64,000 bases of DNA from Pterobdella sp. o SKG-2022 (GCA_964035795.1 OZ038322.1:960781-1024780); one strand, 5' to 3'. Shown: positions 25,401 to 37,960, counted from the stretch's first letter. The notes: generated by a model not told the origin, from the sequence alone. Numbers and translations are program-made.

Positions 25401-28191
25401 AGAACCCTCCGTAAGGATTATGCCCGCTACTCTAAGGAAGAGGATGTTGATGAGATGGTTTGTGTGCTTGTGTGTCTCTGTGTCTGTTTGTGTATCTCAT
25501 AGTCTGTTTGTACTTCTTTTTTTCTGTCTGTGTCTCATTGTTTGTTTTTATGCTTGTAGGTTCGTTTTTGTCTGTGGGTGTTTGCTTTTTTGTCTTTTCT
25601 TGTTTTTTTAAGCTTTTTTTTGTGTTTCTTCTTGTCTGTTTGTGCTTGCTATTATGTATTCTTTTGTTTGTTTCAAATTTTTTTCTATATCCTTTTTCCA
25701 AAGCTTGTTGCTATGTTTTTATTATTTTGAATATTTTGATGTTTTAATTTAGTGTTGAGTAAATTTGACCATTCTCGTTGCAAAAATCATGAAACAGGAT
25801 TTAAAATCATGGCATTCATATGTCTGTTATTTAATCATCTCTTATAATGATCCTTTACTATTTTAAACTTAAACGTTTTTATAAGAATTTTAACCCAAAA
25901 ATTCAAATTATTTCAATGCTTCAATCAACTTATACTTAATAATCATTCCAAACTGGTGCTAGATATTAATTAGCATATAACTTCATATACTCCTAAAAAC
26001 AAAGCTTATTGGCAAAAATCACAAAGTTTAGATCAGTTACAGTAAAATACAAGGATAACTCAGTTTTAACGCTCAGCCCAATCTTTGGCAAAGTGAAACA
26101 AAAGCTTTGATTGATTTCGTCAATAACTTCAATGGCTTAATGACTTCAAGTCTAATAATAAAACACACCTCACATAGTATATTATCAGGCCTAAATCAAA
26201 TTGTAAGACCAACAAACACAAAGTATCAATTTTAAAAAAGAGCCACTTGATTATGTAAGCTAGTCTTATGAAAAGTTCTGTCTTTTTTGAAATAAATACT
26301 TTGTGTTTGTTGACCTTACAATTATTTTATTGGGCCTAAACACTCAAACTAACAATGCACCAAACAGGAGCGAGACCTTGGTGACGAGTATGGGTGGAAG
26401 CAGGTGCACGGAGACGTTTTCAGGGCACCCTCCCACCCCCTCTTGCTCGCCTCCCTCATCGGCTCAGGTCACCAGATCGCATGTGTCACCCTCTTCACCA
26501 TCCTCATCGCCATAGTTGGGGAACTGTACACCGAGTGAGTGATGTGTCTTTGTTCAGAGATTTCATCATTAAGGAATATATTGGCCCTGTTTTTCAAATT
26601 ATTATATATCAAAGATTTTGTTGGGTTTGAATTTTTTATTGTTTCTGTTTATATAATTGCGCTGTTTAATAATAATAATATTATCGGACGTTTGATGAAT
26701 ATTAATGCATGAGTTATAACCGTCAAAGCAACATTGACCACCATGTTGCAGGAGAGGTAGTTTGTTGAGCACAGCCATCTTTGTGTTTGCAGCCACAGGG
26801 CCTGTCAATGGTTACTTTGGGGGGTCACTTTACAGCCGTATGGGAGGTGGGTCTATTGATGTGGTGTTTGTGTAAGGTGCTTGTGTCGCCTCCATCTGCC
26901 ACCATTCTCTTCAGCAGAGGAATATATGTGTTATAATGATAATGCTCATTTACATGACTGTGAAATATGATATCTTGATCAACACCATCATCCAAACCTC
27001 CCATGCACTTGCTTTTAACAAACATTCATAAATTCAACTTCTTAGAGACATCTTAACTAAACTTTTTCATCAATGTTTTATGATAAGGCTAAACTTATAG
27101 AAAATTATAGCTGCTTTTTTGCCTAATAAATTTACTGAAATTCTTCCATAAATCGACTTAAAAAAATTCTTGTATTCATAAATTTAAATTTGCAATTATC
27201 ACTGTGATGTGAAGGCGATTGTTGTAGCTATATAAACTATCAAACAATAAGTTGGCAAGTACGTACAAATGATTGCACCTTCTAGGCAAGTTGTGGATCA
27301 AGCAGATGGTGGTGAGTGGCATGCTGGTCCCCTGCCTTGTGTCCCTCACAGCATTCCTCATCAACTTCATCTCCATCTACTACCACTCTGCCAGATCCAT
27401 TCACTTTCTCACCATGGTATGTCGTTGTACTGTTATTTTGTGGGGGTGATAGTGATAAGGATGAAGGTGATAGAAATGATAATGGTGTTTTCCCTATTAT
27501 AAATGAGCATTTTGCATGGAAAATATAGAAAAACACCAAGCGACAACCCCCAGTTGACGATAGTGAGCATCTGTGTGTTTGTGTTGCTACCCCTGAACCT
27601 AGTGGGCACAGTGCTAGGTAGGAATCTGGCTGGCCAGCCCAACCATCCTTGCAGAGTCAATGCTGTGCCCAGACCTATCCCTGAGAAGAAGTGGTTGGTG
27701 CTTTTTTTGGGGTATTTGCTAAAGGCGAATTTTATGCACAGTTTTTTTAACCTCTAAAGCCGATTATTACAAAAAAAACGTTAAAAATGAGTTGTTTCAA
27801 AACTATTTTGCCCCAGAGTTATCAAGTACATGTCGAAAATTATCAATCAATTTTTAGTTTCATTTAGGCAGGGCTCACCAAATCAGCATTCCATTGTGTT
27901 TAACACCACCCACTATCACCTTATCACAGGTTCATGGAGCCAGGAGTGATTGCCATCTTGGGTGGAATCCTGCCCTTCGGATCTATCTTTATCGAAATGT
28001 GTGTAATAGTAGTAGTTGTAGTAGTAGTATTAGTTTTAGTAGTGTTAGTAGCATTATAAAGATAACAAAGGACAAACACATCACAGGTACTTTATCTTCA
28101 CATCATTCTGGGCCTACAAGATCTACTACGTTTATGGCTTCATGCTCCTCGTCTTTCTCATCCTCATGGTGACATACTTGATGATTTTGGC

Positions 28192-28244
<53 letters not shown>

Positions 28245-31200
28245 TTATTAGTATTATTATCATTTTAAAAATGTTTACTTCCATTTTAAATAAATATCTT
28301 CAGTAAAAGGACATTTAATTAGCTGCGAATCAAAAGAGGGATTTAAATGAAGGATATATTTCATAACATATAGAACTTATAGATCTCCCTTTTTTACCCC
28401 GAGCACCCTAGTCTTGTTGGGTGCTCCTCATGTTCCCATCAAGGCCGTCCAGTGGTCAAGAAGCTCAGCCGCTCTCGCGGGGTCGGTCCACAGACTCTCG
28501 GGGCCTAGTGTGGTACTTATTTTGGAGCAGGTGAAGAGGTGAGGGGTGTCGTGAAGGTGTGTTTGGCAGTGGGCATAAAGGTGAAGGATGAGATGAGGGT
28601 GAGCTTTTGTTGAGGTATGAGAGGATGAAAGGTGATTTGTTTGATCTGAGCTGGGCGAGAGTGCGGCGAGTGTGGTGGTCTAGGGTGATTTCTGATTCAT
28701 GAATGGGTGGGGGTTGCTTGCTGAAGATTTTGTTGTGAGTGGATGATATGGAGTCATGAACTATTTTTGTGTGTATTGTTTTCATGTAGTTTTTTATTTG
28801 TGTGTGAGAGGTGGTCTGGGTGGAGGAGGGTATGTTTAGGGTGTAGTTGATGTTGTTGTTGAATGTGGATTGTTTTTTGTATCTGGGGTGGGCTTCTTGT
28901 CTGGTGAGTGGGTGTAGGGGATGAGTAGGGTGGGAGGCTTTTTGTATGAGTTGTGATGCGTGAAGTTTGAGATGGTTTTGGAGTGGGATGATTTTCGTCT
29001 CTGAGTGGAGGTGTTGGGTGTTGGTGTCTAGGGTGCAGCCAGTGATTGTTCTCAAAGCTGCGTTTTTTATTTTTTGGAGTTTGTTGAGGGAGGTGGATGA
29101 GATGATGGGTGACCAGATGGTGTTGGCGTATTCGATGATGAAAGGAGTAATGTTTTGTATGTGGTGATGAGTGTTTCTTTTATTTTTCCCCAGTGTGTTT
29201 ATGTGAGGAGTTTTAGGAGATTGAGTGTTTTTTTTGCTTTAGTGATGGTGTTGTCTGTGTGGGTGGAGTATTTTAGTTTGGGGTCAAAAGTTAAGCCAAG
29301 GATGGTAGGGTTGGAGGTGGTGGGGATGGGAGTGTTGTTGATGTAGATGTTCAGAGGTTTGTTATATTCTGATGGGTCAAGAGTCATGAAAGTTGATATG
29401 GTTTTTGGTAGGGTTGATTTTTAGGTTGTTATTGTGAGCCCATCTGTGTATTTTGTTGAGATATGGGAGAAGGTTCTGGGTGGCTGTGTTGATGTTGGGG
29501 TGGGATGATGTTATGGTGATGTCGTCTGCGTAGGTGATGAGATTGAGTGAGCTAATTTTGGGGAGTGGTATGTCTGAAAGGTAATTGTTGAACAGATTGG
29601 GGGATAGGACGCCCCCTTGGGGGACACCTGTTTTGATGTTTGTGTGTTTTGATGTGTGATTGTTGTATGAGGTGTATTTTCGGCGGCCTTTTAGGTAGTT
29701 GGCCAGGAATTTGATTACTGTTGTAGGAATGTGGGTGTTGTGTATTTTGGGGATGAGTTGGTGGATGTTGACCGTGTCGAATGCTTTGGTTATGTCGAGG
29801 GCTGTGAGGATTGTTCTATGGGGGGTTTTTTTTTGTTGAAACCAGTGAGTATGGTGTTATTGATTTGATGTGATGTAAGGCTGTGGTGGTGAAGTGTGCG
29901 GCTCTGAAGCTGTGTTGGTGTGTTGGGAGGGTTATATTAGGGGTGATGTGTGGAAGGATGATTTTTCTAGTTTTTGCTATGGGAGAGAGTAGGGCTATTA
30001 TTGGTCTGTATGAGGAGGAGAGAGAAGGGTTTTTGTTGGGTTTGGTGATGGGGATGATTTTGGAGGTTTTCCATATTTGGGGTATGGTGTTTGTGTTGAT
30101 TGTGATGTTGTAGAGGTTGGTTAGGTGTTTGATGGCTATTGGTCCTAGGTGTTTGAGATGTTTGATGTTGATATTGTCTGGTCTTGAGGATTTGTTATTT
30201 TTAGATTGTTTTATAGCGAGGATGGTATCTGATTCGGTGATTGTTATTGGGGTAGATGTGAGTGAATTGGTGATTTTGTTATTCTGTGAGTGGGGTTGGG
30301 GGAGTGTTTTGTGGTTGATTTAAAATATTTGTTTAGTGTGTTGGTTTTTTGTGTGTCTGTGTGGGCTGTTTTGTTGTTGTGAGTGATGGTTGTATTGGTG
30401 GGAGTGGTAGGTTTTTTAGGGTTTAGGGCCTTTACTATGGACCATAGGATGTGAGATTTTTTCTTGTGGTCCCAGTCGGTTTTCAGGTGCTCTTCCCATT
30501 TTTGTTTTTTGTGTTGTTGAATGAGGTGGGTGATGTGTTGGTTGAGTGTGGGTAGTGAGGGATCTTTCTTATTGAAGGTTCTGGTGTGGTTTCGTTTTGA
30601 TATGAGTGTAGTGATGCTTTCGGGGAATGGGGTGTGGGTGGGTTTTATTATTCCTTTAGGGATGTTTATTTGGTCTGATGTGAGAATGGCGTTTGTGATG
30701 AGATGGTTAGTTGTGTGGGGGTCTTCGTGGAGAGGAGTGTTTTTGAGGGTGTGTTCTATGTATTTGGTGAATTGGGGCCGGTTGGCTTTCTTGTAGTTAG
30801 TGAGAGTTCTGAAGGGTTTAGTTGTGGATATTTTGTATTTGTTTTTGAATGTGACGAGGATGGGAAGATGGTCGAAGTTCAAGGCTATAAGTGTTTGCCA
30901 AGTGAGGTTGGTTGATATTGTGGTGTCTGTTGTGGTAATGTCGGGGGAGGTGTGTTGTTGATTTGGGTTGAATGGTAGTCGGGTGGGAGTGTTTTGGTTG
31001 AAAATGATGTGGTTTGAATTGAGGATGAGTGAGGTTATGAGTTGGCCTTTGTGGTCCATGAAAGGACAGTGCCATGTTTGTGAGTGGGCGTTAAAGTCAC
31101 CCATGATTATGGAATTGGGAAGGCTTGTGAGGTGGATGAAGAGGTTGGTGATTGAGTTGTCTATGTTGTTGGTGTTGGGTGGGATGTAGACGTTTGAAAT

Positions 31201-33439
31201 GTGTAGATTGGTGTGTTTGAGATGTATTTTTCTTATGATGAGTTCGATGTTGTTTGTGATCAGGTTTGTGGGAGTGGGGATTTGTGAGTAGGTTATGTGG
31301 TTTTGATGTAGGTTAGCAGACCTCCACCTTTTTGGGATGAGGGTCTTTCTAGTCTAATGGCTGAGAAGTTAGGGATGTGTGGGGTTTTGTGTTTGCTGTT
31401 GAGGTTGGATTCTTGTAGTGTGATAATGTGTATTTTTTGTTTGTGTATTAGGTGGGTGAGTTCAGTTGTTTTCTTGGTGATTGAGTTGATATTGAGCTGT
31501 ATTATGTTAATGTTGTTTGGTGTTGTTCAAGGGGGAGTTGGTTGGTTTGGTTTGTTGATGTGTGTAGAGGGTTTTTTGCGTTAGATTGTGTATGTAGAGA
31601 GGAGTTTTTTTGGTAGGGATTTGATGTGTGTGACATATGAATGAGGGTGAGTAGGATTTGAGTTTGATATGTGAGCATTTGAGGTGAATCCAGTGAGGGG
31701 TGGTATGATTACATTGGATGGAGGTTTGATATGAGGTGATTTTATGTGTACATATAGCACAGTACCACATGGGTCCCGGTTTGCTTTCCACATCTCCTGC
31801 GAGAAGCAGCTGAGCCCTTTTCCACCAATCCGGATCTTGGTGGGGGCAGGCCATAAAAAATATGGCCTGATTTGAGGTCCTCTTCTTGAAGAGAGAGAGG
31901 ACGGGGAGTGTTGAGGTAGATTTGGTCCTCTTGAGGACACATCTCGACCACGTGTAGGCCTGTCTCTCTCGGGACTATAGATCACCCTCAAAACCTCTGC
32001 CACTTCAAAACACCATCAACCACGACTCATCCATAACCCCATGACCTCATGACTCACCATAACCTTCATGAACTCATGACTCACCATAACCTTCATGACC
32101 TCATGGTTCACAGGTAGTGACAGTGTGTGTCACCATCGTATCCACCTACTTCCTCCTTAATGCTGAGGATTACAGATGGTATTTTTATTGTTTATTGTTG
32201 TTATTATTATTATTATTGTTTCTGTTGTTTTTATATACTTTAAAATTTTGTTTTATTTATATATCACATTATTTATTTGTCTGTATGCATGGTTTCATTA
32301 GAATTGAAATTGTTATTATTTCATAAGCATTGTCACCACTGTTCACTCATCGAATTACATTGTGTGTTTATGGATAATATAAGTATAATTATTCTACAAA
32401 TAAGTCCATTAGAGAACAAAGTACAGTATTAATAATAATAATAATAATAATAAATAAAAATAATAGCAATAATATTAATGAAAAGTTGCATTAAGACGGC
32501 TCTAAACCTGAAAGACCTACCACACGCAGGCAGTGGACTAGTTTTTTAGCAGGAGCATCAACAGCAGTGTACGTGTACCTGTACTCCCTCTACTACTTCT
32601 TCTTCAAAACTAAGTACGTTATCTCTTGAGCTTATTACTGATGCTCATATAATCTTGATAATTACGTTAAAAATTTACTACTGACAATAATAATAGTTAT
32701 AATAATAAACAAAAATACCAAACAACAATTTTGACACAGGATGTACGGAATGTTCCAGACGACCTTCTACTTCGGCTACATGGCCCTCTTCAGTGCTGCC
32801 CTGGGCACCATGTGTGGTAAGTGGTCTGTTTCTGTAGGGGGAGGGAGGAGGGTTGTATGGGCGTTCTAATGTGTGCGGTGATTAGATATGTGAAAGCGTG
32901 AGGCAAAGAAGTTTGAAAGGGTTGGGCCAAGGAAAGGTCATGGACTTTGCTTAGTTTCTGAAGATTTTTATGGTACGGTGAAATGAAGAAAAAGGATTAG
33001 GTCAGGTACTTTGAAAAAGGAAAATGATTGGTGGGTGCTATGCGGTGAGAATGATGTTGCCATATGAGGTATATAATATTTTGTTATCGATGTTGATCTA
33101 ATAATGAAGTTGATCACTTTTCGTTTATGTATTATTTTTTTAGTTAAAATGGTTCAAATAAAGATTTCCAAAATAAATTTAAATGAATATTCCTTCCAAC
33201 TAAACACAATCATCATTATATATAATATAATAGTAATAACGTTATCTTTTTGATTGCTGTCATATTTGCATCATCATCATAGCTACAAGCCAAACCATCC
33301 TTATTTTCATACTTTTTTCCACCTCCCTCATTTAATCACCAATGTTATCAACGGGCCATTCAACACTACAGGGGCAATCAGCTATGTGGGGTCGAGCTAC
33401 TTTGTGAGAAAAATTTACTCAACTGTCAAAATCGACTAA
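22487..33439 (+). CDS. TM9SF3: Transmembrane 9 superfamily member 3, complete
   Basis: Nine-pass membrane protein of the Golgi/endosomal nonaspanin family. Exons: 22487-22555, 22770-22965, 23184-23306, 24462-24530, 24791-24882, 24961-25038, 25326-25457, 26368-26534, 26752-26846, 27286-27416, 27554-27693, 27930-27998, 28087-28168, 32114-32178, 32530-32613, 32740-32816, 33372-33439 (1737 nt, 578 residues). The signal peptide is [17 protein letters not shown]. The luminal domain has [35 protein letters not shown] and [14 protein letters not shown]. The cytosolic loop has [13 protein letters not shown] and [14 protein letters not shown]. The membrane core has [52 protein letters not shown] and [12 protein letters not shown]. 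The C-terminus [15 protein letters not shown] carries the KxD/E-type Golgi retention tail of the family. Intron 13 (28169-32113) carries a LINE. Confidence 0.97.
25130..25166. repeat. MITE end fragment, family A
   Basis: Contains aataaatactttgtgtttgt, the same end sequence as the elements at 26.2 and 40.9 kb. In a TM9SF3 intron. Confidence 0.55.
26184..26342. repeat. Palindromic MITE, family A, in TM9SF3 intron
   Basis: The left end aggcctaaatcaaattgtaa plus gaccaacaaacacaaagtat pairs with the right end aaatactttgtgtttgttga plus ccttacaattattttattgggccta. The core has ttatgtaagctagtcttatg, as in the 40.9 kb copy. The element ends about 26 bases before TM9SF3 exon 8. Confidence 0.75.
27080..27160. 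repeat. Partial MITE, family B
   Basis: Reads gataaggctaaacttataga, then aattatagc, then taataaatttactgaaattc and ccataaatcgac, matching the right half of the 1458-1631 palindrome. In a TM9SF3 intron. Confidence 0.65.
28196..28241. repeat. (TA)n microsatellite
   Basis: Uninterrupted run of ta dinucleotides just after the donor of TM9SF3 exon 13. Confidence 0.9.
28386..31975 (-). mobile_element. Jockey/CR1-like non-LTR retrotransposon, decayed
   Basis: About 3.6 kb in TM9SF3 intron 13, opposite to the host gene. Near the 5' end a frame from 31854 encodes a 2A-like segment ([13 protein letters not shown], 31771-31794 for the DVESKPGP part) and then a PHD-like cysteine/histidine cluster (CAIC...QC...HWIHLKC). 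Endonuclease follows: a [12 protein letters not shown] block, then [12 protein letters not shown] at 31104 and [10 protein letters not shown]. Reverse transcriptase blocks after 30.2 kb include [20 protein letters not shown] and ITYADDITI, then a carboxyl part ending near 28465. Frameshifts and stops break the frame, so it is not intact. An 8-base tatagatc occurs at both ends (28378-28385 and 31976-31983), and the 3' end is a short A-rich tail. Strong C/A coding bias makes the plus strand look GT-rich. Confidence 0.88.
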
Positions 33440-34427
33440 AAATCTTGATAGCTTTTTAAATGGTTATGCTGTGTTTTGTGTAAATATGACTTGAATGCAA
33501 CTTATTTGAGTGTTGGAGGAAGTGATTTTTTTGAGTTTTGTCTCTAAAGGTGAATTGATGTGTTAAATAAAAGTGATATTTGATTAGTAGGTATGTGGCG
33601 TTTATTGTTAATATCTTACTACTTTCCATCATCTCTGAATCCTTTTTAGTTGTCACTGGTCTCTTATATATGGGTCATTTGAAGAATTGAACTTTAGTTT
33701 GGCCTTTTAATGGTTTTTATTTCTTTCAAATAGGCTCAAAATGGTATAATATTATCACTTATGTATATCCCCGAATAAAATTCTAAATTATAATTGCGTT
33801 TATAGATCAGCTTATAGACAACTATTTTTAGCTTTTCTGAAAGTCTTGTTTTGTTTTTACATATTAATTTATTTTTCTTCTAATGTATGTTTGACTTTTA
33901 TTCATAATATATCTTCATGTTGTGAAGATCTAATGAACGTCTCTCAGCGTTTGTTCGGAGTGTCTGATGAAAGTGTCAATTTGTAATACATTTCGTTAAT
34001 AAATGATTATGAAGTCGATTCACTTAAATTCAAAATGCCTTTTGATTTGAATTTCTGTCAACAGTCAAATTTATCATTTTCTGAGACATACTGTGGAGTT
34101 TGGATGACCATCTTTTGATGGAAGTTTCTAGAGTCTGATAAGTGAGAGGTTGCCATGTTTAAAATTGGCGTTTCCTTTGGTTTCCTTTCAATGCGAACAA
34201 CTTCATTTTGTAAGCCTTTTTAACTGATCATTTTGAAATTTGATTTCACGAATAAATTTTAATGATTTGTGTTGTATGGTTTCTCAATTGAATACCAAAT
34301 CGTTGGAATTGGTTACCAAATCTTTAAAAAAGTTTAAAATGTAGTTGCACGTGTTTATCTGCTTTAAGATTGAGCTTGACAAGGGTGACGGTCGTCGTTC
34401 TGATGGCATAACGACCTTTCCATGGAA

Positions 34428-34756
34428 AATGCTTGGTCTAGGACGCAACAGTTGTCGACGCTTTCTCCAAGTCCCACATTACCGCCATCGAGTCGGGTTC
34501 CAGTGCAAAAGCTGCGGAAATATTGAAAAGCCGCAAATATCAGGGCTTGGTGGACAACTTCTATTTTCAACTCGTTGCATTCGAGACAACGGGCTGCTGC
34601 GGACCTTCAATCAGCAGCTTTGTTGAGGAGTTAGATAGAAAAGTTATCGAAGCGTGTGGGGACCCTTTGGAGGCAGTATGGTTGCGCCAGAAGATTTTCC
34701 GCGGCAATGCTACCAGCATTCTTTCCTGTTTCCGCTCTGCTTCTTTTTTCTCTTAA
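34428..34756 (+). pseudogene. Retroelement polyprotein C-terminal fragment
   Basis: Open frame with VVDAFSKSHITAIESGSSAK, KYQGLVDNFYFQLVAFETTG, CGPSISSFVEELDRKV and LRQKIFRGNATSILSC. This pattern (VDxFxxSH, AFETTG, GPS, IxRGNAxSxL) is typical of the end of reverse-transcriptase-bearing invertebrate elements. It has no start context and no neighbouring exons, so it is a relic. The exact element class is uncertain. Confidence 0.5.
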
Positions 34757-35683
34757 GTGTAGTTTTTTTTTGAAGTTTATATCGTTACTTTTTTGTTTTT
34801 GTTTTCTGGGCAATATTTCAAAAAAATAAGTTATCGCTAACGTTAAAAATGAATTCACTTGTTGACGAAAAGCTAAGTATCTTAATAAACTAACCAGTGA
34901 AAAAAAAGATTTTAACAAAATTAATTCAATGATAAAAGATTGAGCCAATCATAGGCTTTGTTAGTTGAAAAATGTTATTTTTTCTTAAAAACATTCATGT
35001 ATCATAATGTTTGAATATTTACGGATTTTACAAAATTCAGATACGAATGTAAAAAAAAATCATTTTTTCAGTACTTTCACAATTTTTTTGAAATGATATG
35101 ATTGCTTCTTCAATGCTATTGGCTCGCCCATAAAGCTATTAAAAGAGTATAAGTAGATAGTCAAGTGCCTGTCCAAATCTTTGCATCTGGTTACCAAATT
35201 AAAAAAAAAATGTACTTCGAGCATTCAAAAAAATCAATTTTTTTTTTAATTTAATTAATTTGAAAAAAGGGTTTTTTGAGCTTTTTCGAAGCTTTTCTCT
35301 GGCAAGCTAACGCGTTTTCAGGAAGAAATATAATCAAAAAAATCTCCGAAATTTATTTATAGTTTGTTCATTTTGAAGTGGAACCAACTATCTTTTGTTG
35401 AGTCTAAAATTTTTTCTAGTTTTCTAATCGAAGTAAGCTCAAAGATTTTATGACAGCTTTGGGAAAAATATAAAGTTAAACTATCTTGGGCGACTAGTAG
35501 TAGAAATATTAATCTAAAATTAAAAAAAAAAGAGATTAAAGAATATTTAAGCTTTAAGTTTTGAACATTTTTGATCTCTTCGAAGATTCAAAAAAATTAA
35601 ACTACTCAGCTTGACTTGTAAAATAATTATATAACTTTTTAGGGAAATCTCAATGTACTTTTGAGCAATATTCATAATCATTA

Positions 35684-35858
35684 GCGTCGATTTTAGAAAA
35701 TTTTATTGCATTTATTAAACAAAAAAAGCTAGAATTTTAGGTAAGTATAGCATTATCATGCTAACGTAGTATGGTTAGCCTATACTTACTGAAAATTCTA
35801 GCTGTTTTTGCTTAATAAATGTACTAAAATTTTCTAAAATATCGACGTTAATGATTAT
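35684..35858. repeat. Full palindromic MITE, family B
   Basis: The left arm aatcattagcgtcgatttta and on through aaagctagaattttaggtaa pairs with the right arm acttactgaaaattctagct through aaaatatcgacgttaatgat. The arms are about 75 bases and the loop is gtatagcattatcatgctaa. Intergenic. Confidence 0.8.
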
Positions 35859-35999
35859 TATAATAAAAATATAAATTTAAAATAAAAAAAAGCGGTTTCT
35901 AAAGCAGGCTGATGCATCACTTTCGTATTTTTGGGGCTGAGAGTCAACTCAAAATTTTTATATGAGGATGAAAATTGGTCTACTTACTATTGCACCTGA

Positions 36000-36300
36000 G
36001 ACTCATGGATAGGGTTAGCCCACAATCATCAGCATAGAGAAGGTCTCTAATTGAGGTTTCTTTGATTTTTGTGGTTGCTATAGACGTCGGAGGTTGAAGA
36101 GTTTACCATCGCACCGATATGTGAAAAAAAATGCAAGGACACATCCCTGCTTCACTCCGTTTGTCACTTGGAAAGGCTCTGAGCTGCCACCATCATTAGA
36201 CACTAGCTTCCATGCCATCATGAAAATGGCTGATAAACTTCTCACGTGTTTCTCCAGCTCACAACAAGAATTGGAGCACAAAACTCACATGTATTCACTT
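36000..36300 (-). pseudogene. LINE reverse-transcriptase fragment
   Basis: On the minus strand the frame at 36281-36078 reads SNDGGSSEPFQVTNGVKQGC, VLAFFFTYRCDGKLFNLRRL. VKQGCVLA is the conserved reverse-transcriptase block before the active-site YADD, and RCDGKLFNLRRL follows closely, as in truncated CFDP2/RTE-like copies. It is internally deleted. A weaker extension runs left (AGDLLYADD-like) to about 36000. Confidence 0.65.
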
Positions 36301-36435
36301 CGAAAAATGACATGAAATGCAGTCACATATCTTTCCAACTATTAACTTGAAAATTGTTCTTTGATCTTCACTCACCTATCTATGACTAACTTTCAATTTA
36401 TACTCATAAAATTTTACAATAATTTCGCTAATGAA

Positions 36436-36490
36436 TTATGGCAAGGTTGTATTTATCAAAAACTTTCGTTTCAATGAAATTTCAATGTAT
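36436..36490. repeat. Partial MITE, family B
   Basis: Contains ggcaaggttgtatttatcaa followed by aactttcg, diverged from the core-flanking part of family B. Confidence 0.4.
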
Positions 36491-36563
36491 CTAAGTTTCT
36501 CATTATGAAAAAGAAAAAGATATAGATCGTTGAGATGTTTGTCACCATATATCGTAGGCCTTC

Positions 36564-36745
36564 TTTGGCCCGTATAGCTCAGAGGTAAAGCATTAGACTA
36601 ATTATCTAAAGTTACCGGGTTCGATCCCTCGTGGTCCGACAATTAGCACCTGTTTCACAGTTTGTTTTACCTGCATTAAATTTGTAGCAAGCGCTTTGAT
36701 CTATAAAGAAAAGCGCTTTATATATAAACCATTAAATTACATTCT
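36564..36745 (+). mobile_element. tRNA-Ile-like SINE
   Basis: Head ggcccgtatagctcagaggt, anticodon arm ttaga-ctaatta-tctaa with anticodon AAT, B box ggttcgatccc, body attagcacctgtttcacagt, tail agcaagcgctttgatctata and aaagcgctttatatataaacc. Same family as the copies at 3.8 and 18.2 kb. Confidence 0.82.
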
Positions 36746-37609
36746 CGTTTCCACCATATTTCCCAGTTCTCATTCACACCATACATCCAGTGGCTTGTAG
36801 CTCTGTTAGATAACTTTTTCTTCTTTCCATCAAATCTTTCCACATTCTCAATAGCTCAGCTAGTTTTGTAAGTTTACTTCAAAGATTGTTTTGGGTTGAG
36901 GTTGGTGGGACACAAATGTTCTTGGTGTGAAATGAAGGGGTAAAAAATGTGAGTTTAGTGATGGTGATACTCAAAAACTATTGATTAGGTGAGTTTTTGG
37001 ATCTAAATCGTGTGAGAATATGACGTGGGGGTATAATATTGCTTATGGTGGGGTGGCTGGTGTCGGATGTGAGTCATTTCTACGTTCTTCATGCTGGTCT
37101 TCCAACGCAATTTAAAATGAAGTTGAAACAAATTGTGACGTCATTGAAATTATCTATTTATAACCCGATATAAAAACTCATATACACCCTGTACTAGCCG
37201 CAGATTTAATCCGATCAATGGTAACAGGAGTTGTTAACGATGAAGTATATAGCCAAGAATAGTGGTCATTATAAGTTATTAATCGAAGGTGTTTTAAATT
37301 CGTTTGTTGTATTTTGTCTTTTTTATAGATATATTTTATATTTCACTTTTATTATATTTGAAAATCTCGATTCACCGTTTACTTTTCAGTGTTTAATTAA
37401 TTATGAAGCTTTAACGAGCATAGCTTTATAAATGACCTTTTGTTGACAACTTTTTAAAATCATTTTTAAGCTATGAAATATGTTATTTTTTGTGGGTATG
37501 TTTTTTAAAAAACCATTCTGTTATAAGAATTATAATTAATTATATATACATATATATGCTTGATCTATGTTTAGTCTGTGTGCTTTTAAGTCGTGTTTGA
37601 TCGTTGTGA

Positions 37610-37960
37610 GAAGGCTGGTGCTAGGTCTTCCACGCTTTGCGTTTTTTTCTTGAGGCAATTGATGGTGATGCGCAGAATATGACCTAACATTTGCCAGCGT
37701 CATCTTGTCACGACTTGAGAGGATGGTTCAATCAGGGCATTCACGGTTTTTGTTTTCATGCGGTTTGGCCAGAAAACCGCACATACATGCCGCACCATTT
37801 TTTGGTTGAAGCTGTCCGCCAATCTAACCATCCCCTTTTTCATTGCCCACGTGCTACAACCAAAAAACATGATGCTTTGAACGTAAGCTTTGTAGATCCT
37901 TATCTTTTTGTTTCTTGTTATCCCCGAGTTCCATATTTTGCTTAGCTTGACCATTGCCGT
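37610..37960 (-). pseudogene. LINE reverse-transcriptase C-terminal fragment
   Basis: The minus frame from 37954 reads LSKIWNSGITRNKKIRIYKA, YVQSIMFFGCSTWAMKKGMV, RLADSFNQKMVRHVCAVFWP. This is the usual thumb/C-terminal pattern of animal LINEs (K..IW....I....KIR.YKA.V.S...G...W..., then a WP and a WRWLGH-like end; a WRQMLGHILR-like stretch is present near 37660). Truncated on both sides. Confidence 0.65.

Noticed and set aside
25432..25747. Overlapping frames rich in Cys, Val and Phe after TM9SF3 exon 7
   Set aside because: GT/TTT-rich intron sequence without similarity; the TM9SF3 frame resumes at exon 8.
28967..31584. Several plus-strand frames of 60-90 residues rich in Val, Leu, Trp and Gly
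   Set aside because: They are antisense shadows of the C/A-biased minus-strand LINE.
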